From Methanogenium organophilum (GTDB lineage Archaea; Halobacteriota; Methanomicrobia; Methanomicrobiales; Methanomicrobiaceae), in NCBI RefSeq assembly GCF_026684035.1, contig NZ_CP113361.1, positions 496,001-560,000 of the forward strand: a DNA stretch of 64,000 nt, in the 5' to 3' direction. A program made the position numbers and the translations under genes. The notes beneath the pieces were generated by a model. The model ran no database searches. It was not told the DNA's origin and saw only the letters and a program-made list of their open reading frames with translations. How positions within the stretch are numbered: the first letter of the stretch is position 1; each line of letters begins with the position of its first letter. This document shows, piece after piece, positions 36,201-44,112 of this stretch.

Positions 36201-36376
36201 CGGCGGTCTCCCCGACCACAGTTTCCCCGACCGCGACCGTTCAGGAGACACCGGAGACACCGGCAACATCAGAAATGACCCCCACTCCCGGCGAGGCCAC
36301 GCCCTTCCCGGTGACGGGGGCTCTTGGTGCACTGCTGGTCTTTGCGGTATGTGCCTGTGCCGGCAGACGGCGGTAA
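33266..36376 (+). CDS. NosD beta-helix and PKD surface protein, tandem copy 1
   Basis: The 1036-residue protein has a signal peptide (LTLPGIILILCICTPAMAA), then TITVGPDGDYTGIQAAIDNA that opens a right-handed beta-helix (to about residue 700, many PbH1 turns and N-x-S/T sites), a PKD domain (NWSWSFGDGATSELQHPEHI), a shared C-terminal domain, a Pro/Thr linker and a FPVTG-helix-RRR sorting tail. It is exported and probably kept at the surface by an archaeosortase-like system. The start has AGGTGATG in front. The next gene is a close paralogue, 242 bases on. Confidence 0.92.
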   Translation: MTNRHPHSRGALLTLPGIILILCICTPAMAATITVGPDGDYTGIQAAIDNATAGDTILVTAGTYAEAIDVNKTLTIRGVNGTPAVGKADAYASVRITADDIILENFRITTGKRWDVWVGGNNLSLYTLNMTGHDPAYTGDPVILAGDVAGLLVDGCTLETSGAMGILTNDVPECVLRDSAVIVRNDEEREAGIGFWAKYNETSSFGPQITNTTFIGGSIRILCMGSYVHGITVADNTVRNSECEGILVIGHVKDELPYPTTNVTIVGNHVSGSESLNANIMIEYCADGRFEDNLVEDSYEGADGIYLQYLDNFLIQGNTVQNATVDATKGMCAVNLEVVTNSVISGNTVTNVDPYGFWYAPGPNFLPNLTFDTTNTADGRPVRYYEAANGVSLNGEEIAMLLALSSSDIQVTDCTIANAGLGAGIYGCSDLTITGNTFRETNNGMMLIDSSDSVIRENTFNESFFAMGVGDNDNTLITQNTFSGYMDSGMVIHCGDPDGVTISENLFEGSMIGSDQGVAGMDATAYGIDLVNNTFTGNSRGILLGLSSGLTFRDNCILDNRVGVNLLGACNNVFLNNTIINTEDNFVGIILNNAEAPGSGPCSDNLFSNNYIESDVPLYAFYLTGSQAEEPYEFGPLWGPEIVPPALAEPEAKFHNDWNVTKTAGTNIVGGPFLGGNYWATPNGTGWSQVTPDRGDGFCTEPFAYNENNTDYLPLHLYVDPTPVANFTFSPATGDLPLTVTFTDTSTGNITNWSWSFGDGATSELQHPEHIYETAGLYSVTLNVTGPAGESELTRPDAISVHPYGDGDDDSRSAPAVATGTGSLYTNSRGLVLQELMVFAGDSTGELTVPSGSVALDGEGDPLTGVTIAPSELPSDGAGGQFAFAGYAYTCSPDGATFSPAADLVFTFTEAQWADLMADGRPLVVTYYNEETGVYEALLTTVDAATRTVTAEVTHFSSFILMYRSAVVEDTPVATSAPTAVSPTTVSPTATVQETPETPATSEMTPTPGEATPFPVTGALGALLVFAVCACAGRRR

Positions 36377-36479
36377 TTTCCCATTTCGTTCCTCTTTTTT
36401 CCAATTGTGTGCTCAGACTGACCGGTTCTCTCACATGACAGGTATATAACATTTTTTTTAAAACAGGGGGCTATACCCG

Positions 36480-36517
36480 GGCCTTCTTTTTCCGGGCACA
36501 ATCGTATTCGGAACAGG
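36480..36517. repeat. 37-base repeat, copy B
   Basis: This copy differs from 33131-33167 by one extra G and lacks the antitoxin stop (GCCTGA has become GCCCGG). The similarity to the other upstream region continues weakly for some 60 bases (ATATCTGTTC). Confidence 0.75.
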
Positions 36518-36571
36518 TCTCTATGGACGGTTTAAAATTTCCATATCTGTTCCAAAATTGCAGTTGAATAC

Positions 36572-36580
36572 TTATATATT
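36572..36580 (+). promoter_or_regulatory. probable TATA box of the second NosD/PKD gene
   Basis: TTATATATT lies 47 bases before the ATG of the second tandem gene. It is a better match to the archaeal box than that of the first copy. Confidence 0.5.
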
Positions 36581-36618
36581 GCCTAAATGTTTATTAGAGT
36601 ATATATAGGCGATAAATC

Positions 36619-39600
36619 ATGACAAACAGATATCTGCACAGCAGGGGAGCCCTGCTCTCCTTCTTGGGAATTATCCTTATTCTCTGTATTTTCACTCCGG
36701 CGACGGCCGCGACGATCACGGTCGGTCCGGACGGTGACTATACGGGTATCCAGGAGGCAATCGACAACGCCACCGCAGGTGACACCATCCTGGTCACCGC
36801 GGCCACCTACGACGAGGCATTAGACGTCACCAAGTCCCTCACGATCTGCGGGGTGAACGGGACCCCTGCCGTCGGCAGGGCGGATGCAGATGCATCGGTC
36901 CTGATATCGGCGAATGACGTCATTCTTGAGAACGTACGGATCACCACCGGTGCACGGTGGGATATCTTTGCGGGGGGAGATAATCTCTCCCTTCGTGATC
37001 TGAATATGACCGGCCATGACCCGGCAGACTCGCACGACCCGGTCATCATCGCGTATAGTGTTGCCGGTCTCTCGATTGATGGGTGCATCCTCGATACGAG
37101 TGGTGCCTTTGGTATCCAGACGACCAATGTCGGTGACGTTGTTCTGTGTGACTCGCAGATCCGGACACAGAACATTGCAGGAGAGACGGCCGGTGTTGGA
37201 TGTAATGCAGCGTTTAATCTGGACTACCTCTCCTTTTTTGGGCCTGTGATTACCAATACCACATTCGTTGGCGGGTCGATCGATGTTGCCTGTCAGGCGG
37301 AAGTTCACGGCGTCACCATACTGGGGAACACGGTCTCGGACATTGAAGCTGACGGGATCGTGGTTAGCGGTGACATGAAGAATGGCTCTCCCTCTAAGCT
37401 GACGAACGTGACCGTCGAGGGGAACTGCGTGAGAAACTCAGAGGCGAACCGCTTCACGAATTTCGTCGTAGAGCACTGCACAAACGGGCGTATCGAGGAT
37501 AATCTGGTTGAAAACTCGTATGGAGGTAACCCGGGTATTTGTCTAAGCACGCTGGACAATTTCCTGATACAGGGAAATGCGGTGCGCAACGCAACCTTTA
37601 ATGAAAAGGAGGGGACGACTGCGATGTACCTGGAGGTGGTCACGAATTCCATCGTTTCCGGCAACACCCTCACAAATGTGGACCCGTATGGCTTCCGGTA
37701 TGCACCAGGACCAAATTTACTCCCGAACCTGACCTTTGATGCCACGAATACCTGTGACGGCAGGCCGGTGCGGTATTATGAAGCAGTGGACGGTATCTCC
37801 CTCGATGGCGAGGAGATTGCGATGCTCGTCGCGCTTAGTTCATCAGGTATAGAGGTAACAGACTGCACCATTGCAAACGCCGGACTCGGGGCCGGTATCT
37901 ATGGGTGCAACGGTCTCTCCTTTTCGGGCAATACCTTCCGGAAGACAAACTACGGGATGATGCTCATCTCCTCGTCTGATACGGTCATCCGGGACAATAC
38001 CTTCAACGGATCGTTCTGGGGGATGGGGTTCGGTGACAACATGGACACGCTTATCACCGGCAACACCTTCACCGGCTATATGGACACCGGGTTACTCTTC
38101 CATTGTCAGTCCTCGGATAGTGTCACGATCTCTGAGAACCGCTTTGAAGGCTCCCTGAGCGGGGAGCAGGCTGTGGCGGGAAGTCAGGCGTCCGGACATG
38201 GCCTCGAAATCGTGAACAACACCATAACGGGCAATACCCGGGGTATCTTTCTCTCAGACGTGGAAAAAATGACGTTCCGGAATAACCACATCACGGATTA
38301 CGGGGTGGGGCTGAATCTGATGGGCGCGAGCGAAAACGTCTTCCTGAATAATACCATCATCAGCGACGAGGAGTATTCTGTTGGTATTATTATCAACAAT
38401 GCCCTGCAGATCGGCGGGGGTCCCTGTTGGGACAACCTGTTCTCGAATAATTATATCGAAAGCGATGAACCCCTGAATGTCACCTACATCGTTAAGCCAA
38501 GTGTGGATTCCTATGAATTCGGGCCGATCTGGGGTGCGGAGATTGTTCCCGACCCTGGGGATTCGGAGGACAGTTGTCACAACGACTGGAACGTGACCAA
38601 AACGACCGGCACGAATATCGTCGGCGGCCCATCCCTGGGCGGCAACTACTGGGCCACACCGGACGGAACCGGGTGGTCGCAGGTGACGCCTGATCGTGGC
38701 GACGGGTTCTGCACCGAACCGTTTGCGTGTGACGTGAACAACACCGACTATCTGCCACTGCACCTCTATGTCGACCCGACACCGGTGGCGAATTTCACGC
38801 TCTCTCCCGCGACGGGCTACGCCCCCCTGAGCGTGGTATTCAATGATACGTCAACCGGGAATATCACGAACTGGTCCTGGTCGTTCGGGGACGGGACGAC
38901 CTCTGAGCTGCAGCACCCGGTGCATGTCTACCAAACGGCGGGCCTCTATTCGGTGACGCTAAATGTGACAGGCCCTGCGGGACAGAGTGAGCTGACGCGT
39001 CCGGATGCGATCTCCGTCCATCCGTACGGGGACGGGGACGATGACAGCAGGTCTGCCCCGGCGGTGGCGACCGGCACCGGTTCGCTGTATACGAACAACC
39101 GGGGACTGGTGTTACAGGAGCTCATGGTCTTTGCGGGAGACAGTACGGGTGAACTGACGATCCCGTCCGGGTCTGTGGCGCTGGACGGTGAGGGAGATGC
39201 GCTCGCTGATGTGACGATTGAACCCTCAGCTCTGCCATCTGCAGATGGCGGGAGCGGCTTCTCGTTTGCCGGGTATGCTTATACCTGCGGCCCGGACGGG
39301 GCGACCTTCTCGCCTGCAGCTGATCTGGTCTTCCGTTTCACCGAGGCGGAGTGGGCAGAACTGATGGCAGACGGACGGCCCCTTGTGGTGACGTACTATA
39401 ATGAAGAGACCGGTGTGTATGAGCCGCTCCTGACGACGGTCGATGCGGTAACACGCACGGTGACGGCCTCTGTTACGCACTTCAGTTCCTTTGCCCTGAT
39501 GTACCGGTCAGCGGCGGTTGAGGATACGCCGGTTGCGACGTCTGCACCGGTGCCACCATCTGTGACGCCGACAGCGACTTCAGCGGCGACGGATGTGCAG

Positions 39601-39717
39601 AGCACTGTCACTCCGGCAGGGGCTGCAACACCTGAGGCCACACCCTTCCCGGTCGCGGGCTGTCTCTGTGCGGTGCTGGTCTTTGCGGTATGTGCCTGTG
39701 CCCTCCGGCGGCGGTAG
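36619..39717 (+). CDS. NosD beta-helix and PKD surface protein, tandem copy 2
   Basis: This 1032-residue paralogue has the same plan: signal peptide, beta-helix, PKD domain (NWSWSFGDGTTSELQHPVHV), the FRFTEAEWAELMADGRPLVV domain, linker and FPVAG-helix-RRR tail. It begins MTNRYLHSRGALL against MTNRHPHSRGALL in copy 1. The ends are nearly identical, while the middle of the helix has diverged (about 34.0-34.3 versus 37.2-37.6 kb), suggesting diversifying change in the exposed part. A T-rich terminator follows the stop. Confidence 0.92.
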   Translation: MTNRYLHSRGALLSFLGIILILCIFTPATAATITVGPDGDYTGIQEAIDNATAGDTILVTAATYDEALDVTKSLTICGVNGTPAVGRADADASVLISANDVILENVRITTGARWDIFAGGDNLSLRDLNMTGHDPADSHDPVIIAYSVAGLSIDGCILDTSGAFGIQTTNVGDVVLCDSQIRTQNIAGETAGVGCNAAFNLDYLSFFGPVITNTTFVGGSIDVACQAEVHGVTILGNTVSDIEADGIVVSGDMKNGSPSKLTNVTVEGNCVRNSEANRFTNFVVEHCTNGRIEDNLVENSYGGNPGICLSTLDNFLIQGNAVRNATFNEKEGTTAMYLEVVTNSIVSGNTLTNVDPYGFRYAPGPNLLPNLTFDATNTCDGRPVRYYEAVDGISLDGEEIAMLVALSSSGIEVTDCTIANAGLGAGIYGCNGLSFSGNTFRKTNYGMMLISSSDTVIRDNTFNGSFWGMGFGDNMDTLITGNTFTGYMDTGLLFHCQSSDSVTISENRFEGSLSGEQAVAGSQASGHGLEIVNNTITGNTRGIFLSDVEKMTFRNNHITDYGVGLNLMGASENVFLNNTIISDEEYSVGIIINNALQIGGGPCWDNLFSNNYIESDEPLNVTYIVKPSVDSYEFGPIWGAEIVPDPGDSEDSCHNDWNVTKTTGTNIVGGPSLGGNYWATPDGTGWSQVTPDRGDGFCTEPFACDVNNTDYLPLHLYVDPTPVANFTLSPATGYAPLSVVFNDTSTGNITNWSWSFGDGTTSELQHPVHVYQTAGLYSVTLNVTGPAGQSELTRPDAISVHPYGDGDDDSRSAPAVATGTGSLYTNNRGLVLQELMVFAGDSTGELTIPSGSVALDGEGDALADVTIEPSALPSADGGSGFSFAGYAYTCGPDGATFSPAADLVFRFTEAEWAELMADGRPLVVTYYNEETGVYEPLLTTVDAVTRTVTASVTHFSSFALMYRSAAVEDTPVATSAPVPPSVTPTATSAATDVQSTVTPAGAATPEATPFPVAGCLCAVLVFAVCACALRRR

Positions 39718-39725
39718 GTCCCGGA

Positions 39726-39779
39726 TTTTATCTCTTTGTTCTCTCTTTTTTTCTCTCTCTTTTTTTCTCTCTCTTTTTT
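39726..39779 (+). terminator. pyrimidine tract with repeated T-runs
   Basis: Directly after the stop of the second NosD/PKD gene come three or four units of roughly CTCTCTTTTTTT. Runs of T of this kind end transcription in archaea, and several in a row make a strong stop. Confidence 0.7.
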
Positions 39780-39967
39780 CCGGGCGGAATGGTCCGGGCC
39801 GGATGGATTTGATACATTTGATACATCACCTTCCGGGTACGGCATGCATCTGTTACTTACCGGGTGGTATCTGTCGGTCGCATTTCGGTACTGTGGTCTC
39901 CCAAAATGGCAAAGCCGCTCTTTTCGGGGATACTGATGAAGACAGGTTCGGAAAAAGAGGAATGAAA

Positions 39968-39982
39968 ATTACCATTAGTAAT
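39968..39982. promoter_or_regulatory. ATTAC-N5-GTAAT palindrome, copy 3
   Basis: ATTAC-CATTA-GTAAT has the same core and spacing as the sites at 28900 and 29846. It lies 65 bases before the next unknown gene. Confidence 0.5.
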
Positions 39983-40046
39983 TTATCAATGGCAAATATA
40001 TCATTCATAGTAATTCATAAATACTCCTGCACACTATTAGGGGATA

Positions 40047-40526
40047 ATGAGTGCAATGTCCCCGTCCGAAAAAAACGAACCAAAATCTTCACCGTATCGG
40101 GTGATACTGCATGGAAGGTTATCCGACCCGACCCAAAAAATCAGGGAATGCTCCGCTATCCTTGATCACTGGGACGTGTTTACCGAAAACCGTGAAGACC
40201 GGATTTTAGATGAACACCTGTCAACGGCCATGATTGGGAGTGCCTACACCCAGTCCAGCCCACCGCTGACCGTTCGGCAGCTGTTTGGCCTCTGGCGCAA
40301 CGGTCATGGAATCCATACCCGTTTCTATGATGAAACTGGCGAACCAGTGCCCGGACCGCTCTATATGGTGGGCATGGGCGGCAGCGTCCTGTCGGGCGCC
40401 TTTGTGTTCTGGGGCGTAGTGCCGTCACAGGAGCTGATTGTCGTCTCCAATATCTCTCCCGAACCGGGGAGATGCAAGGTGCCGTCGAACAGTATCCTCT
40501 ATGCAAAAGCGGCGAAGGGGGAGTAG
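40047..40526 (+). CDS. unknown soluble protein
   Basis: The 159-residue product has a polar N-terminus and a core with YRVILHGRLSDPTQKIRECS, LFGLWRNGHGIHTRFYDETG and a Gly-rich hydrophobic part (VGMGGSVLSGAFVFWG). No signal peptide is seen. GGGGATA stands directly before the ATG; the ATG at 40056 is also possible. I do not recognise the family. The palindrome upstream suggests shared control with the genes at 28.8 and 29.9 kb. Confidence 0.6.
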   Translation: MSAMSPSEKNEPKSSPYRVILHGRLSDPTQKIRECSAILDHWDVFTENREDRILDEHLSTAMIGSAYTQSSPPLTVRQLFGLWRNGHGIHTRFYDETGEPVPGPLYMVGMGGSVLSGAFVFWGVVPSQELIVVSNISPEPGRCKVPSNSILYAKAAKGE

Positions 40527-40757
40527 GCGGGGATATACTGCACTGAACGACTGACCGGTCGGGCATGAATGCCGGCTGAAGCGTCCGGGGATAAATGGGC
40601 CGATTCAGTTAGGAAGTCCAGATTTCCCGCACTGGCGAATCCCTTCAATAATCACCGGTTTACGATCCCCACTATCTTTCCATTTGAGGAGAGGGTCGTA
40701 CATGAGCCGTTTTATAAAATGGCATTTGCCCTTTTACGTATATATTGTGTGCGTCAA

Positions 40758-40800
40758 GTACACATTTTTACAACTTATTTTTGGGTAAATGTACACATTT
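40758..40800. repeat. direct repeat GTACACATTT
   Basis: GTACACATTT occurs at 40758-40767 and 40791-40800 in an AT-rich stretch; the second copy is preceded by AAAT, giving a short dyad. It sits before a decayed gene copy and may be its old promoter or operator. Confidence 0.4.
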
Positions 40801-40859
40801 CTCTAACTTAAGATTGAAAGGGTGTTTGTTCATGAGAGTTCCTGCCCTCGTGTAGGGTA

Positions 40860-41118
40860 TCATGGACACGAGCCCTTCGGCTGCACCTCATACGTGGAGC
40901 AGGGATTGACGAAGGGCCCCGTCGTCCGTTCCCAGGAGCACTACACGGCAAAGGTCCTCTACAAGAACCCTGATGCGGACACAGCGGGCCGGATACGGGC
41001 AGGAGATTCTTGCAACACTGTTGCAAACATTGAGCAGGCCACATTTCCGTGAACTCTTTCCTCGCAACGGCAATCGGCGGCACCCGGTCCCGTAGGGGGT
41101 TGGACACCACCTCGCGTA
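40860..41118 (+). pseudogene. decayed copy 3 of the 29.9-kb unknown gene, left part
   Basis: Bases from TATCATGGACACGAGCCCTT onward read PFGCTSYVEQGLTKGPVVRS and EHYTAKVLYKNPDADTAGRI, like the middle of the intact gene, then lose sense through deletions. The end carries GGTTGGACACCACCTCGCG, the same altered join as copy 2. At 41119 the similarity stops where a TA module begins. Confidence 0.8.
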
Positions 41119-41235
41119 ATTTCAGCATTTCATCTGAAGAATATTCGCTGAATGTTTCCCGGATACAAACCGCATTATGCGACTTACGGATGCGTCAATG
41201 TCATAAAGATATTTCACCGGGTCATGCTGAGGCAT
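41119..41235 (-). pseudogene. truncated hepT toxin gene
   Basis: From ATG 41235 the frame reads MPQHDPVKYLYDIDASVSRI, the usual start of a HepT protein, and stops after 37 codons. In another frame FSEYSSDEMLKLRE continues the family for a short way. The gene then ends at the border with the decayed copy 3. The HEPN nuclease motif is absent, so no toxin is made. It overlaps the nucleotidyltransferase stop by 14 bases. Confidence 0.75.
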
Positions 41236-41575
41236 ATACCAGAACTCCGGTTGTTTCAATGGTCTTCTTCAGGTATGGATTGTCTATGGCCTGTTCTTCC
41301 AACAGGTCCACACTCCGGCCGAATATCGTTTCAAGTTCTTCCAGGAGATCGAAATAGGCGTCTGCATGTAGAGCAGGACTCATTTGTTCGAACGAAACCT
41401 GAATGTCGATGTCGCTTGTGCGAACATCAAAGTCAGACCGGACAGCAGATCCAAAGATCACCATACGGCGGACATGATATTTTTTGCAGAGGGCTGCAAA
41501 CGGTATTCCGTGCACGGGCCCGGTGAGGGGGCGGCCATCAGGGTTTTCGAACATTGATATGGTTACTATATTCAT
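41222..41575 (-). CDS. mntA: MNT-type nucleotidyltransferase antitoxin
   Basis: The 117-residue product has IFGSAVRSDFDVRTSDIDIQ (GS-x9-DxD) and a third Asp in SVDLLEE. The start is set at ATG 41575; the frame upstream runs into relic DNA. It is intact while its HepT partner is cut short. The whole module sits between the left and right parts of a decayed gene, as if inserted there. Confidence 0.85.
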   Translation of the reverse strand: MNIVTISMFENPDGRPLTGPVHGIPFAALCKKYHVRRMVIFGSAVRSDFDVRTSDIDIQVSFEQMSPALHADAYFDLLEELETIFGRSVDLLEEQAIDNPYLKKTIETTGVLVYASA

Positions 41576-41611
41576 CTCTGATAGTATTCTTTTCCGGGAT
41601 TTACGATTCGT

Positions 41612-41703
41612 CACCTTCTCCCGCACCAGGGTCCGCATCTCATCCTGTGCGGATGATGTCATCCGGACTGCGGTTGGGGCGTGGGCCGACGGGAAGCCAT
41701 AAC
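41612..41703 (+). pseudogene. decayed copy 3 of the 29.9-kb unknown gene, right part
   Basis: CGTCACCTTCTCCCGCACCA to GACGGGAAGCC matches the last 30 codons of the intact gene (VTLSRSKVRISSYADDAIRA) with substitutions. Between it and the left part lie a nucleotidyltransferase gene and a truncated hepT, and about 40 bases of the gene are missing. Confidence 0.8.
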
Positions 41704-41967
41704 AGGGATGCTGTCATCCTATTTTTGGATGATAGAGCCCATGCCATCCGTTTTAACACAGAAATTGGCTACAGAAAATAGCCCCATTTTGTTCATTATT
41801 TGACGTTTTAATCAACTATTTAACTGTAAAATTAAATTTCAATTCTTTTGGAGATTTTGGTGCACCTCGATAAATCCAATCAACAAAATATCATATATTT
41901 TACCTACTTTTGTAAAATATACTACAATAATAAAATATATATGATTTTAAAGTACTTTTTTATCATA

Positions 41968-42171
41968 ATGGTAAAAATTTTGAAATCGGGAAAACAATAT
42001 CGAATAAATATCCCAAAAGACATCCTTTCCATGACAGGATGGAATGAAGATACTGAACTTATTATTACACCACTTTTGAAAGATCCAACAGAACCAATTA
42101 ATCAAAATACACCAATAATTATTAAAAAAGTTAATTTTATTTCGAGCGATGATTCAGCCACTAAAAATTAA
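41968..42171 (+). CDS. AbrB/SpoVT-type DNA-binding protein
   Basis: The 67-residue product starts at ATG 41968: VKILKSGKQYRINIPKDILS then MTGWNEDTELIITPLLKD, a swapped-hairpin AbrB fold with the R-x-x-IPK signature. It is the first gene of a compact AT-rich unit; the methyltransferase starts 12 bases after its stop. It may act as the unit's repressor, like control proteins of restriction systems, or as an antitoxin of the PIN-like protein at the far end. Confidence 0.78.
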   Translation: MVKILKSGKQYRINIPKDILSMTGWNEDTELIITPLLKDPTEPINQNTPIIIKKVNFISSDDSATKN

Positions 42172-42183
42172 GACGGGGATATT

Positions 42184-43095
42184 ATGTCGGAATGCATAAA
42201 GTATAATGAAAAATCCATAGTAAGAGATACAGCTGATCCATCAAATATTCAAATATTCGATAAAACAGGCCCACAATTCCAAATAATCCAAGGAGATGCA
42301 CTTACATCACTAAAAAATATTCAAAGCAACATATTTCAATGTTGTATTACAAGCCCCCCTTATTGGGGCCTCAGAGACTATGGAATAAATGGCCAAATTG
42401 GAGCAGAACCAACCCTAGATGAATACATAACCAATATTGTGGAAATATTCAGGGAAGTCAGAAGAGTATTGACAGATGATGGAACCTTATGGATAAATAT
42501 TGGGGACACCTACACAAGCGGAAACAGGAAATGGAGAGATTATGATAGAAAAAACTCAAATCGAGGGATGAATTACAGATTCCCAACTCCAGAAGGATTA
42601 AAGCAAAAAGATTTGATTGGACTTCCTTGGAGAATTGCTTTTGAATTGCAAAAAGATGGGTGGTTTTTACGCTCAGATATTATTTGGCATAAAACAAATT
42701 GTCAACCAGAATCAGTTAAAGATAGGCCAACCAAATCTCATGAATATTTGTTTTTACTTACAAAATCTCCAAATTATTATTATGATTATGAATCCATCAG
42801 AGAACCTACAAAAAATGGAAAAGGATTGAGGAATAAAAGAACTGTCTGGTCGATCCCCACAGAATCAAATAAATTTGCTCATGTAGCAATGTTCAACAAG
42901 GCATTAGTGGAGCCATGTATAAAGGCAGGTTCCAAAGAAGGCGATCTATTATTAGATCCATTTTTTGGCTCAGGGACAATGGGAATTGTAGCACTAGAAT
43001 TAAATAGAAATGTTGTTGGTATTGAGTTAAACCCAGATTATGTAAATATTGCAGCCAATAGACTTTGTGATAGTGTAAAAAGAATGATGAAATAG
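42184..43095 (+). CDS. DNA methyltransferase, SPPY type (N4-cytosine, beta class)
   Basis: This 303-residue enzyme has the catalytic TSPPYWGLRDYG at residues 56-67 and, near the C-terminus, the AdoMet-binding DPFFGSGTMGIVALELNR. Motif IV before motif I gives the beta order; Ser in place of Asp in the first position is typical of N4-cytosine enzymes. No separate specificity subunit is seen, so it should know its own target. It is followed, 29 bases on, by an unknown protein, then an ATPase and a nuclease-like gene. It probably marks self DNA for that system. Confidence 0.92.
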   Translation: MSECIKYNEKSIVRDTADPSNIQIFDKTGPQFQIIQGDALTSLKNIQSNIFQCCITSPPYWGLRDYGINGQIGAEPTLDEYITNIVEIFREVRRVLTDDGTLWINIGDTYTSGNRKWRDYDRKNSNRGMNYRFPTPEGLKQKDLIGLPWRIAFELQKDGWFLRSDIIWHKTNCQPESVKDRPTKSHEYLFLLTKSPNYYYDYESIREPTKNGKGLRNKRTVWSIPTESNKFAHVAMFNKALVEPCIKAGSKEGDLLLDPFFGSGTMGIVALELNRNVVGIELNPDYVNIAANRLCDSVKRMMK

Positions 43096-43124
43096 GAAAA
43101 TATCAAGATAATAATCACAGAATT

Positions 43125-44111
43125 ATGGAAGAGAACAAATCACTTTGGATTCGGAACATTGATTTCGACAACCTCAAGGATCTTCTCCATATTGTAAGTG
43201 CAAATGATGGGAAACTCAGAGCCTTAGAATTAGAGAAAATTGCAGTTGAAGAGGGTATTTTAATTAAAAATAATGGCAAACCCCTTGCCCGTTCTCCAAA
43301 ATACTTTTACCGGAAGGCTCTGGAAAACATCGATATAGCCTATGTTAAAAAATACAGATATTATGTTTCAGATAACATCTGGGCGAAAAAATTGCTTCAA
43401 AACTCCATATATAAATCAAGTCTATCATACGAACAAAAAGAACCACTAAGGGAGCTTTTAATTCAAAATAAAGATTGCAGACATCATTTTTTTGATTTAT
43501 TTATGGGACAAAAAAAATATGATTTGAATTTATTTAGATCTTCAGGGACAGAGGTTGTTGTTATAACAAAAAGTATGAATAATTCCATAAATCACAACAA
43601 AAGAAATAAGAATATTATTTATGAAGGAGTTAGTGGAAATTCGATAGAACTTAATAGCCAAGATTTGGTTTTTGCGATTCATGAAGGAATACGCAAATGG
43701 GCCTTAAATCTTGATTTAGTTGACGAATACATACTAAAATTTGAAGATGGGAGAATAATCTATCCGATTTGCCCAAATATAGATAACAGTAAAATTTCCG
43801 AATTGTTTTTCGATGCTGTAAAAAATGTCAATACTGATTCAGAGTGGTCAATCATCCACATTCCTAAATTAATTAGTGATATTGCTCTACAAACACGGTT
43901 TCCAATTGAGGCCATTAAAAATCAAATATCCAATCTTTATAAAAATAATCCCCAGTATATTATGTTCATAAAGTCATCAACTGCATTTATTGACATTTCA
44001 ACCCCTTTTGAAAAACAGGATAATGCATTTAGAAAGTTATATCTAAATTTACACAAAGAGGGCTATATATCTCACATACGTGTCAACAAACAGATGTTAG
44101 CGGAGAAATAA
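43125..44111 (+). CDS. unknown protein of the methyltransferase island
   Basis: The 328-residue product is rich in Lys, Asn and Ile, as is usual for its AT-rich DNA. The N-terminal 90 residues look like a winged-helix region (LRALELEKIAVEEGILIK, SPKYFYRKALENIDIAYVKK). The centre and C-terminal part are mixed alpha/beta without known motifs; no membrane helix or signal peptide. Its stop is one base before the ATPase start, which argues for a protein complex with that ATPase. It could serve as the target-recognition part. Confidence 0.7.
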   Translation: MEENKSLWIRNIDFDNLKDLLHIVSANDGKLRALELEKIAVEEGILIKNNGKPLARSPKYFYRKALENIDIAYVKKYRYYVSDNIWAKKLLQNSIYKSSLSYEQKEPLRELLIQNKDCRHHFFDLFMGQKKYDLNLFRSSGTEVVVITKSMNNSINHNKRNKNIIYEGVSGNSIELNSQDLVFAIHEGIRKWALNLDLVDEYILKFEDGRIIYPICPNIDNSKISELFFDAVKNVNTDSEWSIIHIPKLISDIALQTRFPIEAIKNQISNLYKNNPQYIMFIKSSTAFIDISTPFEKQDNAFRKLYLNLHKEGYISHIRVNKQMLAEK

Positions 44112-44112
44112 C

